The notes under the pieces: generated by a model
Seen by the model: only the letters and a program-made list of their open reading frames with translations
The model's database searches: none
What the model was told of the DNA's origin: nothing
Position numbers and translations under genes: made by a program
In this document: positions 9,443-17,790 of the stretch, piece by piece
Layout: every line of letters starts with the position of its first letter
Numbering within the stretch: the stretch's first letter is position 1
IMG/VR virus record: IMGVR_UViG_3300024343_000045
Coordinates: 1-37,644 of that record
DNA length: 37,644 nucleotides
Reading direction: 5' to 3' (one strand)
DNA from: a virus

Positions 9443-9912
9443 ATTAGGGCGAACTCCAGAAAGGGTGGTTGGCGGCGAATGATTGAAACGCCCAGCCAGC
9501 GGAGCCACTTGATGTGAAGCTCGTTGTTGGCGTGGACAAAGTTGGTGAGTAAGTCGTATCCCTCAGAGACCTCCCCAAGCCACTTGCGGGACTCGCGGAG
9601 GAACTGAAACTTGATGCTCTCGATGTCAGGGGTGCCCATCATCCACAGGGCTCCTACAGAGAGCCCCGGTAAGGCTATAGGAGAGACTCCAAAGATAGCG
9701 ATGGGTTTCCCATCCAGCGTGACGGTGAACGCCTTAGAGGAGGACAGGAGGCAGTCAGTGAGTCCGTCACGCGCATTCGTGCCCGCCGCCTTGATCTCCA
9801 AAAGGTCAGCAGGACGCAGACGGTCCTCCAAAGATATAACATCCTGGTAGCAAGAGCGCCGGACTTCGGCTAACCCATGCGAGTGCTGCGGCGGTCGTAA
9901 CTTGCTTCCCAT
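9430..9912 (-). CDS. T7 gp13-like internal protein (DUF2833, GNAT-like fold)
   Basis: This 160-aa protein has the acyltransferase-like pattern of the gp13/DUF2833 family: a central strand pair around FTVTLDGKPIAIFGV, then GALWMMGTPDI, FLRESRKWL, and a C-terminal NELHIKWLRWLGV. In T7 the product is needed for assembly of the internal core but is not abundant in mature particles. The ATG lies 43 nt inside the end of the tail tubular B gene, with only a weak ribosome site (GAG). Its last codons overlap the gp14-like start. Enzymatic activity is not known for this family in phages. Confidence 0.8.
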   Translation of the reverse strand: MGSKLRPPQHSHGLAEVRRSCYQDVISLEDRLRPADLLEIKAAGTNARDGLTDCLLSSSKAFTVTLDGKPIAIFGVSPIALPGLSVGALWMMGTPDIESIKFQFLRESRKWLGEVSEGYDLLTNFVHANNELHIKWLRWLGVSIIRRQPPFLEFALICAT

Positions 9913-12764
9913 TCGGTACTCAAAAGTCGGGTGGGTAAGGGGGTGTCGTTTGTCACTTCAATCGCTACCTCGTCATGGCGAGCCATCACGGGGAACTTGA
10001 AGAGACCTGAGGCGAGCGCGGGTTCCCCGATGGTTAGAATCCCAGCACCGATGATCTGAGCCGTAAACGGGTACTCAAAAGCAGTCTGGTTGTTGGGCGT
10101 AACAGTGATCTTGAAGTAGCCTGTGTCCTCGTACAGCAACGTCCCCCGGCGAACTTGGAAGCGGCCTGACAGGACGGGAGCCATACCCCCGCGCTGAGAG
10201 GCAACTTGGAGGGTGGGCTCAGAGAAGACGTACTTGAACGTGTACTGCTCGCCAATCCACAGCGGGGTGGCAGTCTGGTCACCAGCGATGACCAAGGTGT
10301 CGGTGCCTGTAGACAGGACCTTGTGGTTGATCCCGGCCCGATAAGCGGCAGTCACGAAGTCAATACTGTCGCCCGCTGTGCCGGTAACTGTGTCAAAAGT
10401 AGGAGAGGGTGCCGCTTTGCCTTCAGGCCATTCGGCCCGGATAACAAGCGTCGAAGACCCCGGCTGGAAAAACACATCACTCACCGTATAGGGTTCCAAA
10501 GCCGAAGCGCTGAAGTTACCTCCTCCCGGCCAACTGGCAATGTCTAAGGCGATATCATCCCCGACATAGATTGACGAAGGCTCTTCAGTCAGGACCCCAC
10601 CATAGACTCTAATCTCGACGCTAGGTCCGGTCGTAAACCAGAGAGCATTTGGAGGAGTCGCATAGTACACCGCAGTCACGGTCTCACCATTTAGGTTTAC
10701 GGCTTCAGCCCCAGCCAAACTAGTTTGCCGAGAGACAACTTGAGTGGTCCGGCTAGCCGCTAAGTTGTACGGCAGGTTCAACGTAGTCTGGTCGGTGCCT
10801 GAGTCATAAGTCCGCGAGTCACAGTCAGTCTCTTTGATCCGGCGGTCTAGGTGGATCTTGAAGGTACTGTCTGTGTCCTTCTGCCCCGGCTCAAACGAAA
10901 GTTTCTCTAGGAAGACTCCCTCGGCTCGCTGGATCAGCATGTAGAGCGTGGAGTCAATGAAGTCCACGTTCTTGATCTCAGCGTCAGGGCCAAGGGTAAA
11001 AGTGAACCAGCTCGACTGGACCCTCTGGCCGCCGTTGTTGAAGTATTTGTAGACCCACAGGGTTTGGGTCGAGCCAGTTGCAAGGACCACCAGGACATCC
11101 TCCTTGGTGGAAGCCGCCATCTTAGTGATTCCCCCGGTGATGTAGGTGGGGATCGGAGCCGTGACCTCTAGGGCCTCAAAGCTCAGGCGTTGACTAGAGA
11201 CATCGCGGTACTCGCGGACACCCGCGTAAGACCCACGGTCCGTAGCAAAGAAGATCGCGTCACCCGTAGCTACGGGCTCGGCGTTGCGGCTGTTCTCAAA
11301 CTCCGATGACGGAGTGATATTGACAGTTCTTGGGGAGAGCATGCCCTCGGACCTCAGGACAAACTGGGTCTGATCGCTAAACAGCACCAGCACTTCCACA
11401 AAGGGGACCGCATGGCGCAAGACAGCGACCTTCGTGTGGGCTGCGGTAACGTCGATGACCGCAGAGTCCAGCAGTTGAGTCACGGTGGTCCTGAAGAAAC
11501 TGAAGAAGACAGCAGCCTCACTCATCAGGATATGCTCGCCAGACAGCAGCCCCAGACGGTTCTTGAAGAAGAACACATCGTTGATGGTTCCCCCTACGAA
11601 ACTGGGGTCAGGATTGGTGTCGGCATCGCCCGCCTCGCGTTCGCCCCACTCGGGGACGGTGTATTCGTCGGAGCCCAGTGTGTAAGTGTGCCCGTCAGCG
11701 GGAGTGAACCGGAAATCACCGTCAGCTTGCCGAAGCAGCAAGTGTGGCATGGTCGCTGAGTCCAACTTGTAAGTGATGCCGGGGGCGACCGTCTCTTCCC
11801 AAGTGCCTTCTTCAAAGGGCAGCGCGTTTGTGGTGACAAACTTGACGTAGTAATCGTCCGCTCCCGACTCAGGGTCACCTGCGATCTTTGTGGTGAACCC
11901 GTTGGGGGCCACTAGCGGCAAGTCGGTGAAAGTCTGGGCCGTGTCCTTGACCAGTGTAGCGTTACCGTTGCCAACTGAGTCCTCAAGGTTGATAATGAAG
12001 TCCTCGGTTACCGTAGTCCGCTTGATAGCAATGGTGGAGCCGGAGATAGACAAGTCCCAACCGTTGGTCGCGTCCGCTAGGTAACTGCCAGAGCCGCTGC
12101 GGCTGATCGTACAGCCTGCGGCAGTACCCACAGTCAGCGCGGTGTAGATGTCCGAGGCAATCTTGGTAGTCTGGATGTCCCCCGCGTCAGTCTCGGAGGT
12201 TTCCTTGGTAACCTGGATGTTATCTGCCCCGTACTTGACGTTGACCGTGTACTGGGTCTTATAGTTACCTAAGACCAGCGTGACCAACGCTTGGTGGCCG
12301 GGGTCCGTAGTAGTGTCCGCAGCCAGCGCAATCGTCTTTGTCTTATTGACGATAAAGGTGTAGTCGTTGACCGTAAGAACCTTCAGGTCTTCCACGGGGT
12401 TCGAGCAGTCTAAATAAGCAAAATCATCTATGGTAGCGGGGTTGCCCCCGTTATCCCGCACCATCTTCAGCGTACCGTCAATGTCGTAGACCCTGAGAGC
12501 GTTGCCCAGAAGGGCACTCTGGTCACCCAAGGCTACAACGTAACGCTCAGTCGTGTCCCGGTTGACCGTGTGGATCAGCAGGTCACCAGAGGTATCATCG
12601 GATACCTTGGCAATATGCTCAGTCGGAGGACGCTTCGCCAACCCCTCGACAACCGTGGACATCGCGTTGTCCTGCTCCTCGGCTTGGCCGGGGTAGCGCA
12701 TAGACGCTGGTTGCTGACTAACGCCACCAATCAAGTTGGGGACGGGAGTGCTGACTAGGGCCAT
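9870..12764 (-). CDS. Tail tubular protein B (nozzle, T7 gp12-like)
   Basis: This 964-aa beta-rich protein sits directly after the gp11-like gene. The N-terminus MALVSTPVPNLIGGVSQQPASMRYPGQAEEQDNA is diagnostic of tail tubular protein B; the GGVSQQP motif is shared across T7-like nozzle proteins. The protein forms the distal tail tube and, in T7, the platform to which fibers attach. It is longer than T7 gp12 (794 aa), with extra Thr/Asp-rich beta segments in the first third that may be an insertion domain. ATG 12764 overlaps the gp11 stop (TAATG). Confidence is high. Confidence 0.95.
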   Translation of the reverse strand: MALVSTPVPNLIGGVSQQPASMRYPGQAEEQDNAMSTVVEGLAKRPPTEHIAKVSDDTSGDLLIHTVNRDTTERYVVALGDQSALLGNALRVYDIDGTLKMVRDNGGNPATIDDFAYLDCSNPVEDLKVLTVNDYTFIVNKTKTIALAADTTTDPGHQALVTLVLGNYKTQYTVNVKYGADNIQVTKETSETDAGDIQTTKIASDIYTALTVGTAAGCTISRSGSGSYLADATNGWDLSISGSTIAIKRTTVTEDFIINLEDSVGNGNATLVKDTAQTFTDLPLVAPNGFTTKIAGDPESGADDYYVKFVTTNALPFEEGTWEETVAPGITYKLDSATMPHLLLRQADGDFRFTPADGHTYTLGSDEYTVPEWGEREAGDADTNPDPSFVGGTINDVFFFKNRLGLLSGEHILMSEAAVFFSFFRTTVTQLLDSAVIDVTAAHTKVAVLRHAVPFVEVLVLFSDQTQFVLRSEGMLSPRTVNITPSSEFENSRNAEPVATGDAIFFATDRGSYAGVREYRDVSSQRLSFEALEVTAPIPTYITGGITKMAASTKEDVLVVLATGSTQTLWVYKYFNNGGQRVQSSWFTFTLGPDAEIKNVDFIDSTLYMLIQRAEGVFLEKLSFEPGQKDTDSTFKIHLDRRIKETDCDSRTYDSGTDQTTLNLPYNLAASRTTQVVSRQTSLAGAEAVNLNGETVTAVYYATPPNALWFTTGPSVEIRVYGGVLTEEPSSIYVGDDIALDIASWPGGGNFSASALEPYTVSDVFFQPGSSTLVIRAEWPEGKAAPSPTFDTVTGTAGDSIDFVTAAYRAGINHKVLSTGTDTLVIAGDQTATPLWIGEQYTFKYVFSEPTLQVASQRGGMAPVLSGRFQVRRGTLLYEDTGYFKITVTPNNQTAFEYPFTAQIIGAGILTIGEPALASGLFKFPVMARHDEVAIEVTNDTPLPTRLLSTEWEASYDRRSTRMG

Positions 12765-13378
12765 TAGAGCGTGTTGATACTAGAGTTATTCAGGGCTGTC
12801 GGACGGTTGATAACGCGGAAGACATCGGAGTTCTGGAAGATCGAGTGGTCAGCGGTGTCGCCTTCGTGATCCTTCAGGTCCATAAGAGCCTTCACTTCGT
12901 CTTGCATGTTGTAAGCGTGGTGGTTTGCAGAGCCCACCATACGGTCTTGGAAGATGCGAGCAGAGCGGATCATCAGGTAACGGCGAGCCGCCTCTGGGAT
13001 CTCTTCGTATTCTAGGAAGTACACCACATCACAGGTCAGGGTGTCCGTGATCGTATAGGTGTGACTCTTCCGGTCGTAGAGTTTGGTCCCCCGCTGGACT
13101 ACATCATAGTCCGTGTCGTAGCCGGGGGTGTTGTCAATGCGAGCTACATTACCACTCAGCACAATCTCGTTGCTGGTGTTCGGAGCAAACTCGACCTTAC
13201 TTTCAGAGTTGAAAGCCCAGCCGAAGCTCAAGGTGTCTCGCAGGACTTCATCAAGGATATTCTGAGCGACCACAGCGTCCGCGTTCATTGCGCCGGACAG
13301 GCTGCTAATGGGGCTAGACCCCACCGCCGAAAGCATCGTGTTGACTGCTTCTAGTTTCGTGGTGTGGGTAATAGCCAT
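12764..13378 (-). CDS. Tail tubular protein A (gatekeeper, T7 gp11-like)
   Basis: The 204-aa product begins MAITHTTKLEAVNTMLSAVGSSPISSL, matching the family pattern (T7 gp11 is 196 aa). It also carries the typical EYEEIPEAARRYLMIRSARIFQDRMVGS segment. Gp11 forms the ring that joins the portal to the tail nozzle and closes the head after packaging. The ATG at 13378 lacks a clear Shine-Dalgarno; the gene follows the capsid gene across a 93-nt gap that holds a strong hairpin terminator. It is coupled to the nozzle gene by a one-base stop/start overlap. Confidence 0.95.
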   Translation of the reverse strand: MAITHTTKLEAVNTMLSAVGSSPISSLSGAMNADAVVAQNILDEVLRDTLSFGWAFNSESKVEFAPNTSNEIVLSGNVARIDNTPGYDTDYDVVQRGTKLYDRKSHTYTITDTLTCDVVYFLEYEEIPEAARRYLMIRSARIFQDRMVGSANHHAYNMQDEVKALMDLKDHEGDTADHSIFQNSDVFRVINRPTALNNSSINTL

Positions 13379-13398
13379 AAGAGGGGTCTTTCAGTTGG

Positions 13399-13437
13399 AA
13401 AAGGTGGGGCGACCCTGAGAAAACTCAAGGTCACCCC
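13399..13437 (-). terminator. Terminator after the capsid gene (T7 Tphi-like)
   Basis: Minus-strand RNA forms a 14-bp stem: GGGGTGACCTTGAG pairs with CTCAGGGTCGCCCC (bases 13437-13424 with 13419-13406), including two G-U pairs and a TTTT loop. A short T run (ACCTTTTCC) follows. It lies immediately after the capsid stop, exactly where T7 has Tphi after gene 10, so it probably makes capsid mRNA more abundant than tail mRNA. Confidence 0.85.
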
Positions 13438-13471
13438 TGGGGTGTCGGAGAGGAGGAATCCGACTAGAACA

Positions 13472-14446
13472 TTAGGTGGTGATGGCTACAGCCGATTCAG
13501 GCCGCAGAATGCCGTGACCACACATGTACTTGGCGACCATGAGGGTAGCCAATCGCTCAAGCTGGTACTCGCTTTCGACCGAGAGGTCGGCGAGCTTTAC
13601 GGTGCCAACAGCCGACTTGTGGAAAGCCAGTTGGTGAACGCCCGTCCAGTCCGTGTCGAGGTAGTCCGTATTAGCACCGAACATGTCGTTGTTGATGCCC
13701 GTAACAGGGGCGGCGGCAATGGAAGCAGACGTAGGCATGTTGTTGGTCTTCAGGATCGTCAAACCTGCGATCTTGTAGACACGGCCTTCGGCAAAGTCAC
13801 CAGAGCCATCGCTGTAGTCCTTATCCAGAACAGTTTGGTCCTGAGTCAAGGCGTAGTAAGCGGCGGGCTTCATAAGAAGGAAACGGTCTTCCGCAGGGCA
13901 ATCGTTCTCGTCCAGAGCCTGAGCAGCCTCAAACGCCTTGTCGATGATGACAGACGCACTGTCGGCACTTCCTTGGGTGAGGACCGTACCTCCCGGCTTG
14001 CCGACATCGCCAGTCGCCGTCGAGGCCGCACCGTAGATCGCACCGATAATGTTGATGTCCATCTGCTTCGCCAGAGCGCGGCCAATCATGGTCGCGTAAG
14101 ACGAGCGGACATCGTAGTGGTTCATCAGTTCGTCAGCGTCCGCAATCATCACGTTGGATGTCAAGAACTGGTCAACGTTGATGATCTTCTCGTTGTGCTT
14201 GATCTGGCTGAGGTAGTCATCACCTTCCACCAGACTGTCGCCGGGGGCGGCGTACTTGGCGGTTGCAGTACCGAGAACAGGGAACTGAGCCGACTTGCCG
14301 GACTGGATGGTGCGAACCATCTGCTTGTCCATCAGCAAGTTAGACTCTTGGAATGTAGTAAGAACCTCGCCGCCGAAGACTTTGAGGAAAAGGTCGTAAT
14401 CAGGCGCAGTTGCGTCTTTTTGACCGAGGCGTGAAATGTCAGCCAT
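13472..14446 (-). CDS. Major capsid protein (T7 gp10-like)
   Basis: The 324-aa product lies between scaffold and tail tube genes and has T7 gp10-type segments: an N-terminal DLFLKVFGGEVLTTFQESNLLMDK (residues about 18-41), GKSAQFPVLGTATAKY, the LTSNVMIADADELMNHYDVRS region with IGRALAKQMD, and a C-terminal AVGTVKLADLSVESEYQ. It is an HK97-fold shell protein, slightly shorter than gp10A (345 aa); I see no frameshifted longer form. ATG 14446 has a good AAGGAG eight bases upstream. The 120-nt leader before it holds only weak hairpins and no sequence I can call a promoter. An open frame of 356 codons on the opposite strand is a codon-bias shadow. Confidence 0.95.
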   Translation of the reverse strand: MADISRLGQKDATAPDYDLFLKVFGGEVLTTFQESNLLMDKQMVRTIQSGKSAQFPVLGTATAKYAAPGDSLVEGDDYLSQIKHNEKIINVDQFLTSNVMIADADELMNHYDVRSSYATMIGRALAKQMDINIIGAIYGAASTATGDVGKPGGTVLTQGSADSASVIIDKAFEAAQALDENDCPAEDRFLLMKPAAYYALTQDQTVLDKDYSDGSGDFAEGRVYKIAGLTILKTNNMPTSASIAAAPVTGINNDMFGANTDYLDTDWTGVHQLAFHKSAVGTVKLADLSVESEYQLERLATLMVAKYMCGHGILRPESAVAITT

Positions 14447-14566
14447 TTTGGTGACTCCTTAGATAAGGGGGTAGAAAAAACTTGGAGGGTGTCATGGGGT
14501 TACAACACGCCACCTGAGTAATCCGTACCCTGGAGCGGCCAGTTATCCGATCAAAGTCGGGCTGGG

Positions 14567-14854
14567 TCAGACAGTAGGTTCTGCGGGTGTCGTTGCTTGT
14601 TTCTTTTTGCGGCGTAGCCCCGCAAGGAGGCCCGCCACTAGCGCGGCAGCACCGCCGCCGAGCATGGGGTTGGCGGTGAAGCCTGTGACTACGGTGCCGA
14701 CAGCTTCACCAGTCGGAGTTGCCGAGTCAGCGATGATGTCGCCAACGGTGGTCTCCGTGACCGTGCCGTCAGGATTGTCGAGAAACACTTCCTTTTCCAA
14801 GACGGCGCATCCGGTCATCAGAGTGAAGACCGCAACAAGGGCAAGACGCTTCAT
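14567..14854 (-). CDS. Small phage lipoprotein with C-terminal membrane segment
   Basis: This 95-aa protein starts MKRLALVAVFTLMTGC, a short signal peptide with a lipobox-like LMTGC (Cys16; Met at -3 is acceptable but less usual). An acidic central part (TVTETTVGDIIAD) follows. A hydrophobic segment, NPMLGGGAAALVAGLLAGL, is capped by RRKKK near the C-terminus. A lipidated N-terminus plus one C-terminal membrane span is the layout of unimolecular spanins, which join outer and inner membranes during lysis, but this one is short. An alternative is a virion or exclusion lipoprotein. Its ATG overlaps the stop of the upstream membrane protein gene (TAATG), so the two are probably made together. Confidence 0.7.
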   Translation of the reverse strand: MKRLALVAVFTLMTGCAVLEKEVFLDNPDGTVTETTVGDIIADSATPTGEAVGTVVTGFTANPMLGGGAAALVAGLLAGLRRKKKQATTPAEPTV

Positions 14855-15063
14855 TACACGCCCTCCTTGGGAGCTTCAGCCATCTTGACCTTAGCTCGCA
14901 TGACAATGTATGCGCCGACAATGATGGCGAGTGCGACAGCACCAGCAGACTGAACTCGCCAGTCGCTGCTACCCGCAATCAGGTCGCTCATCATGTAAGT
15001 GGTGATGGAAGTGAACCAGCCTTCGCTGGTGCTGAACAGGGAACCGGGAGAGACTTCAGGCAT
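14854..15063 (-). CDS. Small single-span membrane protein, holin candidate
   Basis: The product is 69 aa, with one clear membrane span (about residues 40-56, AGAVALAIIVGAYIVM) and a basic-then-acidic tail (RAKVKMAEAPKEGV). The N-terminal half has aromatic and Met residues (WFTSITTYMM) that may be membrane-proximal. It starts 10 nt after the scaffold stop, with GAGG upstream, and ends in a TAATG overlap with the lipoprotein gene. Size and topology fit a class III-type holin, and pairing with a lipoprotein fits a lysis role, but its place among head genes would also suit a minor virion protein. Function is inferred. Confidence 0.6.
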   Translation of the reverse strand: MPEVSPGSLFSTSEGWFTSITTYMMSDLIAGSSDWRVQSAGAVALAIIVGAYIVMRAKVKMAEAPKEGV

Positions 15064-15073
15064 AACTAGATCC

Positions 15074-15862
15074 TCAGATTACGTTGGAGACACCCATACG
15101 GGCGTGGACTTTGGCGCGGAACGCAGGGTCTTCCTTGTACTCCTTGGTTGCCATGTCACGGGTGACCTGACTCAAGGACTCATAAGGAGCCATTCCTGTT
15201 ACGCCTTCGGGCTTTGACTGAAGGAGGTTGGGCGTTTTAGGTGCCCCGCTGGCCGCAAACTGGGACGCAAGACCACGAACGGCTAGTTCGGCCTGATGAG
15301 CCGTGCCGTTGACGCTATCGTTGAACGCCTCGATAGCCTCTGGTGACAGAGTATTTGAGGCCCAGTTGACCATCTGTGCGTACTGGGATTCACCACCTAC
15401 GGTATCGTAGATGTTTGCAAGATGCTGTTCTTCCTGCGATGCGGCGTACTGCTGGGCCATAGCCGACTTAGCGAGGTAGTCCTCAACCAGAGCGGCAGGG
15501 AACATCTTCTCCAGAGCCTCACGCGAGGCATCGGTCAGTTCTCCGGTAGACGCAAACTCGTCAATGTACGGCTGGATTGTACCCATGTCCGCTGCATCCA
15601 CAGGTGCCGCAGGTTCTTCTGGTTGAGAACCCTTGGACATCTTTTGTTCTAGCTCGCTATAAGCCTGGGCAAGCTTCTCAACATCGCCATCAAACTTATC
15701 AGCGAGCAGGTCGCCGTATCCCGTGTTTTCTTCACTCGGGATAGCGAGGTCTCCGTCAAGTACCTCAGGGTTAGCCTCGGCCTTCGCGGCCTCCATAGCT
15801 TCGTCAACAGGCTGCTCGCCAGCCATGCCGTCCTCAAACGTGACCTTATTGTAGGTACTCAT
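15074..15862 (-). CDS. Scaffolding/capsid assembly protein (T7 gp9-like)
   Basis: The 262-aa acidic, helical protein lies between portal and capsid genes. The N-terminal half is Glu/Ala-rich (DEAMEAAKAEANPE). A middle segment, YGDLLADKFDGDVEKLAQAYSELEQKM, is typical of T7-like scaffolds, and the C-terminus is basic and helical (TRDMATKEYKEDPAFRAKVHARM), the part that contacts the capsid in this family. It is expected to be lost from mature heads. ATG 15862 follows the portal stop directly (TAAATG) with GGAGGAG in the last portal codons. Confidence 0.92.
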   Translation of the reverse strand: MSTYNKVTFEDGMAGEQPVDEAMEAAKAEANPEVLDGDLAIPSEENTGYGDLLADKFDGDVEKLAQAYSELEQKMSKGSQPEEPAAPVDAADMGTIQPYIDEFASTGELTDASREALEKMFPAALVEDYLAKSAMAQQYAASQEEQHLANIYDTVGGESQYAQMVNWASNTLSPEAIEAFNDSVNGTAHQAELAVRGLASQFAASGAPKTPNLLQSKPEGVTGMAPYESLSQVTRDMATKEYKEDPAFRAKVHARMGVSNVI

Positions 15863-17398
15863 TTACTCCTCCGTGGGGGGTTGGGTTGCGCCCTCTTGCG
15901 CCATATCAAGAACTTGAGGGCCGAACTGCTGGACCATGCCAGCCATTTGTGCTTGCTGCTGTGCCGCCTGTAGTTCTTCTTCAGACTTCACTAGACCTTT
16001 GATCGGGAGCCCCAACGCCGTTGCGCGGCGAGTCAGGTAGTCTCGAATGTCGATGTACTGCTCAAGGACGGGGGCACCGAAGGTCTGCATCGCACCAGCA
16101 ATGAAGACATCCAAGCGCGTCAGGTCGTGTCCTCGGCCTAGAGCTTCGATTCCCGTGACCACGGTGGGCTTGACGATCTCATCAGGGATCTCAGGGAGTC
16201 GGCCTTGCTCACGCATACGGGACATAACCAGAGTCACCAGAGGTAACTGAAGTTCTTGAGAGAGGAGGCTGTAGGCTCCAGCGAGGTAATCCTCAAGTTC
16301 CTGGGCCATGTAGCGGATCTCCTCCGCTGTGACTCGCTCGCCCTTCCGCTGGATACTGGTATTCAGCATGAAGGCGTAGCCAAGACGCTCGGCAATGTTG
16401 TTGATCGCCTCGTAGGCAATCCGCATGTCGGACGCTTTGCCGCCCAGAGTCAGGACAGACACATCGTCGGCGCGACCCTCTCGGATTGCACCGTTGGGGG
16501 ACTCCGCTAGAGTCTTAGCTCGGGTAGGAGACGCAGGGTCAACCAAGAACAAGACCTTGGAAGCTGCCGCAGCAGCCTCGACCATAGCTTGGCTCAGGGC
16601 CTCCAGAGAGGTCAGGTCCCCGTACAACTCGGAAGCGTAGCCGTACCCGTAGTCCTGCCCAGTCACGGAGTTCATCCGAAGGGCTAGGTAGGGCAGCGTT
16701 CCAGACTGGTAGGAACCCTCGGTCCCCGGCACACGCTCGCCAGCAACTTCCTGCCACGTTTCAAACGTATCGGCATCCTTGCGGTGAACGCATGTGTAGA
16801 TATCGACCCCCTCAGGGCCTCCGGTAGACTCCGAAGGCAGGGCCGCTCGGATCTCCTCAGGGAGCGCGGCGGGGCTAATGGTCTCTTTGACCACGATGGT
16901 CTCAATGTTCCCTTGGTAGTCCCGCTGGAGGACGTAGCGGTCCAGCTTGTAGATCCGCATTCGGCCCTCAGGGGGCAGGAACAGCAGCGCGTTGCCGCAG
17001 ATCACCAGTTGCTTCAGGGCCTCAAAGACCTCGACCCGTAGGGCCATAGACTCGATCTCGCCGTGAACAGCGTTCTCAATGTCCGCGAGAGAAGCCTCGA
17101 CTTCCGTGCGTACATCGTCCATCCCCGTTAGTTGCTCCAGAGTGAACGGGTCAACTTGAAGACGGAAGAAGGGCTGGCTCGGGGGCAGCAGGGAAAGGAG
17201 GAGCTTGCTGCCTAGATTCGAGACCCCACGGGCTCCAATGGACTGGTAGGGAGTCGCCAGTTTGGAGGCGTGGCTGTGCCCTTCTTCCGTCAACAGGTGG
17301 GGGATAGTGACTTTCGCCACATCCCGCCCACGCCTCAGGTAGCTGTCTCGCTTGGTTTCTAGCTTCGTGTACAGACCTGAGGCACTAAAGTAATCCAT
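15863..17398 (-). CDS. Portal (head-tail connector, T7 gp8-like)
   Basis: The 511-aa protein matches T7 gp8 (536 aa) in size and position. It carries family segments such as YLRRGRDVAKVTIPHLL near residue 20, RGVSNLGSKLLLSLLPPSQPFFRL, and later AEEIRYMAQELEDYLAGAYS. The dodecameric portal is the channel through which the terminase packages DNA. The C-terminal region is Gln-rich (LQAAQQQAQMAGMVQQFG), as is common here. The ATG follows the Pro-rich gene's stop by 3 nt without an obvious ribosome site, so translation may depend on coupling. Confidence 0.95.
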   Translation of the reverse strand: MDYFSASGLYTKLETKRDSYLRRGRDVAKVTIPHLLTEEGHSHASKLATPYQSIGARGVSNLGSKLLLSLLPPSQPFFRLQVDPFTLEQLTGMDDVRTEVEASLADIENAVHGEIESMALRVEVFEALKQLVICGNALLFLPPEGRMRIYKLDRYVLQRDYQGNIETIVVKETISPAALPEEIRAALPSESTGGPEGVDIYTCVHRKDADTFETWQEVAGERVPGTEGSYQSGTLPYLALRMNSVTGQDYGYGYASELYGDLTSLEALSQAMVEAAAAASKVLFLVDPASPTRAKTLAESPNGAIREGRADDVSVLTLGGKASDMRIAYEAINNIAERLGYAFMLNTSIQRKGERVTAEEIRYMAQELEDYLAGAYSLLSQELQLPLVTLVMSRMREQGRLPEIPDEIVKPTVVTGIEALGRGHDLTRLDVFIAGAMQTFGAPVLEQYIDIRDYLTRRATALGLPIKGLVKSEEELQAAQQQAQMAGMVQQFGPQVLDMAQEGATQPPTEE

Positions 17399-17401
17399 CT
17401 G

Positions 17402-17584
17402 TTACTGCGGCAGATTGAGGGGGATTAGGAGTTTTGAGAGGGAACCCTTGAAGCCTGAAGAAGTCATCCTGCTCGCGGCAGACGGCGTAGGCTTGATCTT
17501 CTTAGTCATGCGCGTGGGGGGTGGCGGCACGGGAGGAGGAGGTGGGGGCATCTCCGGCATTTCAGGCTTACTAGATAGGCACAT
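17402..17584 (-). CDS. Proline-rich small virion-associated protein
   Basis: This 60-aa protein has an N-terminal Met-Cys followed by PEMPEMPPPPPPVPPPPTR, then a basic tail. Short Met-Cys, proline-rich proteins just upstream of the portal are common in T7-like phages of aquatic bacteria and are sometimes found in virions (compare the T7 gp6.7/gp7.3 area). The ATG overlaps the upstream stop (TAATG), and the stop lies 3 nt before the portal start. I do not know its exact role. Confidence 0.65.
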   Translation of the reverse strand: MCLSSKPEMPEMPPPPPPVPPPPTRMTKKIKPTPSAASRMTSSGFKGSLSKLLIPLNLPQ

Positions 17585-17790
17585 TAGGGTTTCCCTCGTT
17601 CGATCTGGGCTTCAAAGCGGTCAAGTAAAAACTCAATGACGGAGCGTTGCCCTGCGCGATACCAGATTTCTCTGTCGGTCCAGTCGAGACTGGGGTATCG
17701 GGCGGGGAACCGCTCGTCTAAGTCTTTCAAAAGGGCCTTAGTGACCCGTGGAAAAGGGGTAGATTCCGTAAGGTCACCGCTATTACCCAT
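17584..17790 (-). CDS. Small conserved-looking protein upstream of the portal
   Basis: I place the start at ATG 17790 (68 aa), which has GGGGAAAG just upstream and overlaps the previous gene by 8 nt. An earlier start at 17820 lacks these features. The C-terminal half (REIWYRAGQRSVIEFLLDRFEAQIERGKP) resembles a short helical motif (xAGQRSVIEWL) seen in small proteins at this position in other T7-like phages. No catalytic motif is visible. It probably belongs to the head-gene cluster; its function is unknown. Confidence 0.7.
   Translation of the reverse strand: MGNSGDLTESTPFPRVTKALLKDLDERFPARYPSLDWTDREIWYRAGQRSVIEFLLDRFEAQIERGKP

Noticed and set aside
13364-14434. Open frame of 356 codons on the plus strand across the whole capsid gene
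   Set aside because: It mirrors the codon bias of the capsid gene, has no ribosome site, reads as low-complexity Arg/Val-rich sequence, and would be the only plus-strand gene.
14447-14566. Promoter or terminator in the capsid leader
   Set aside because: I see only weak hairpins and a T6 run, and nothing shared with other intergenic regions; not enough to call.
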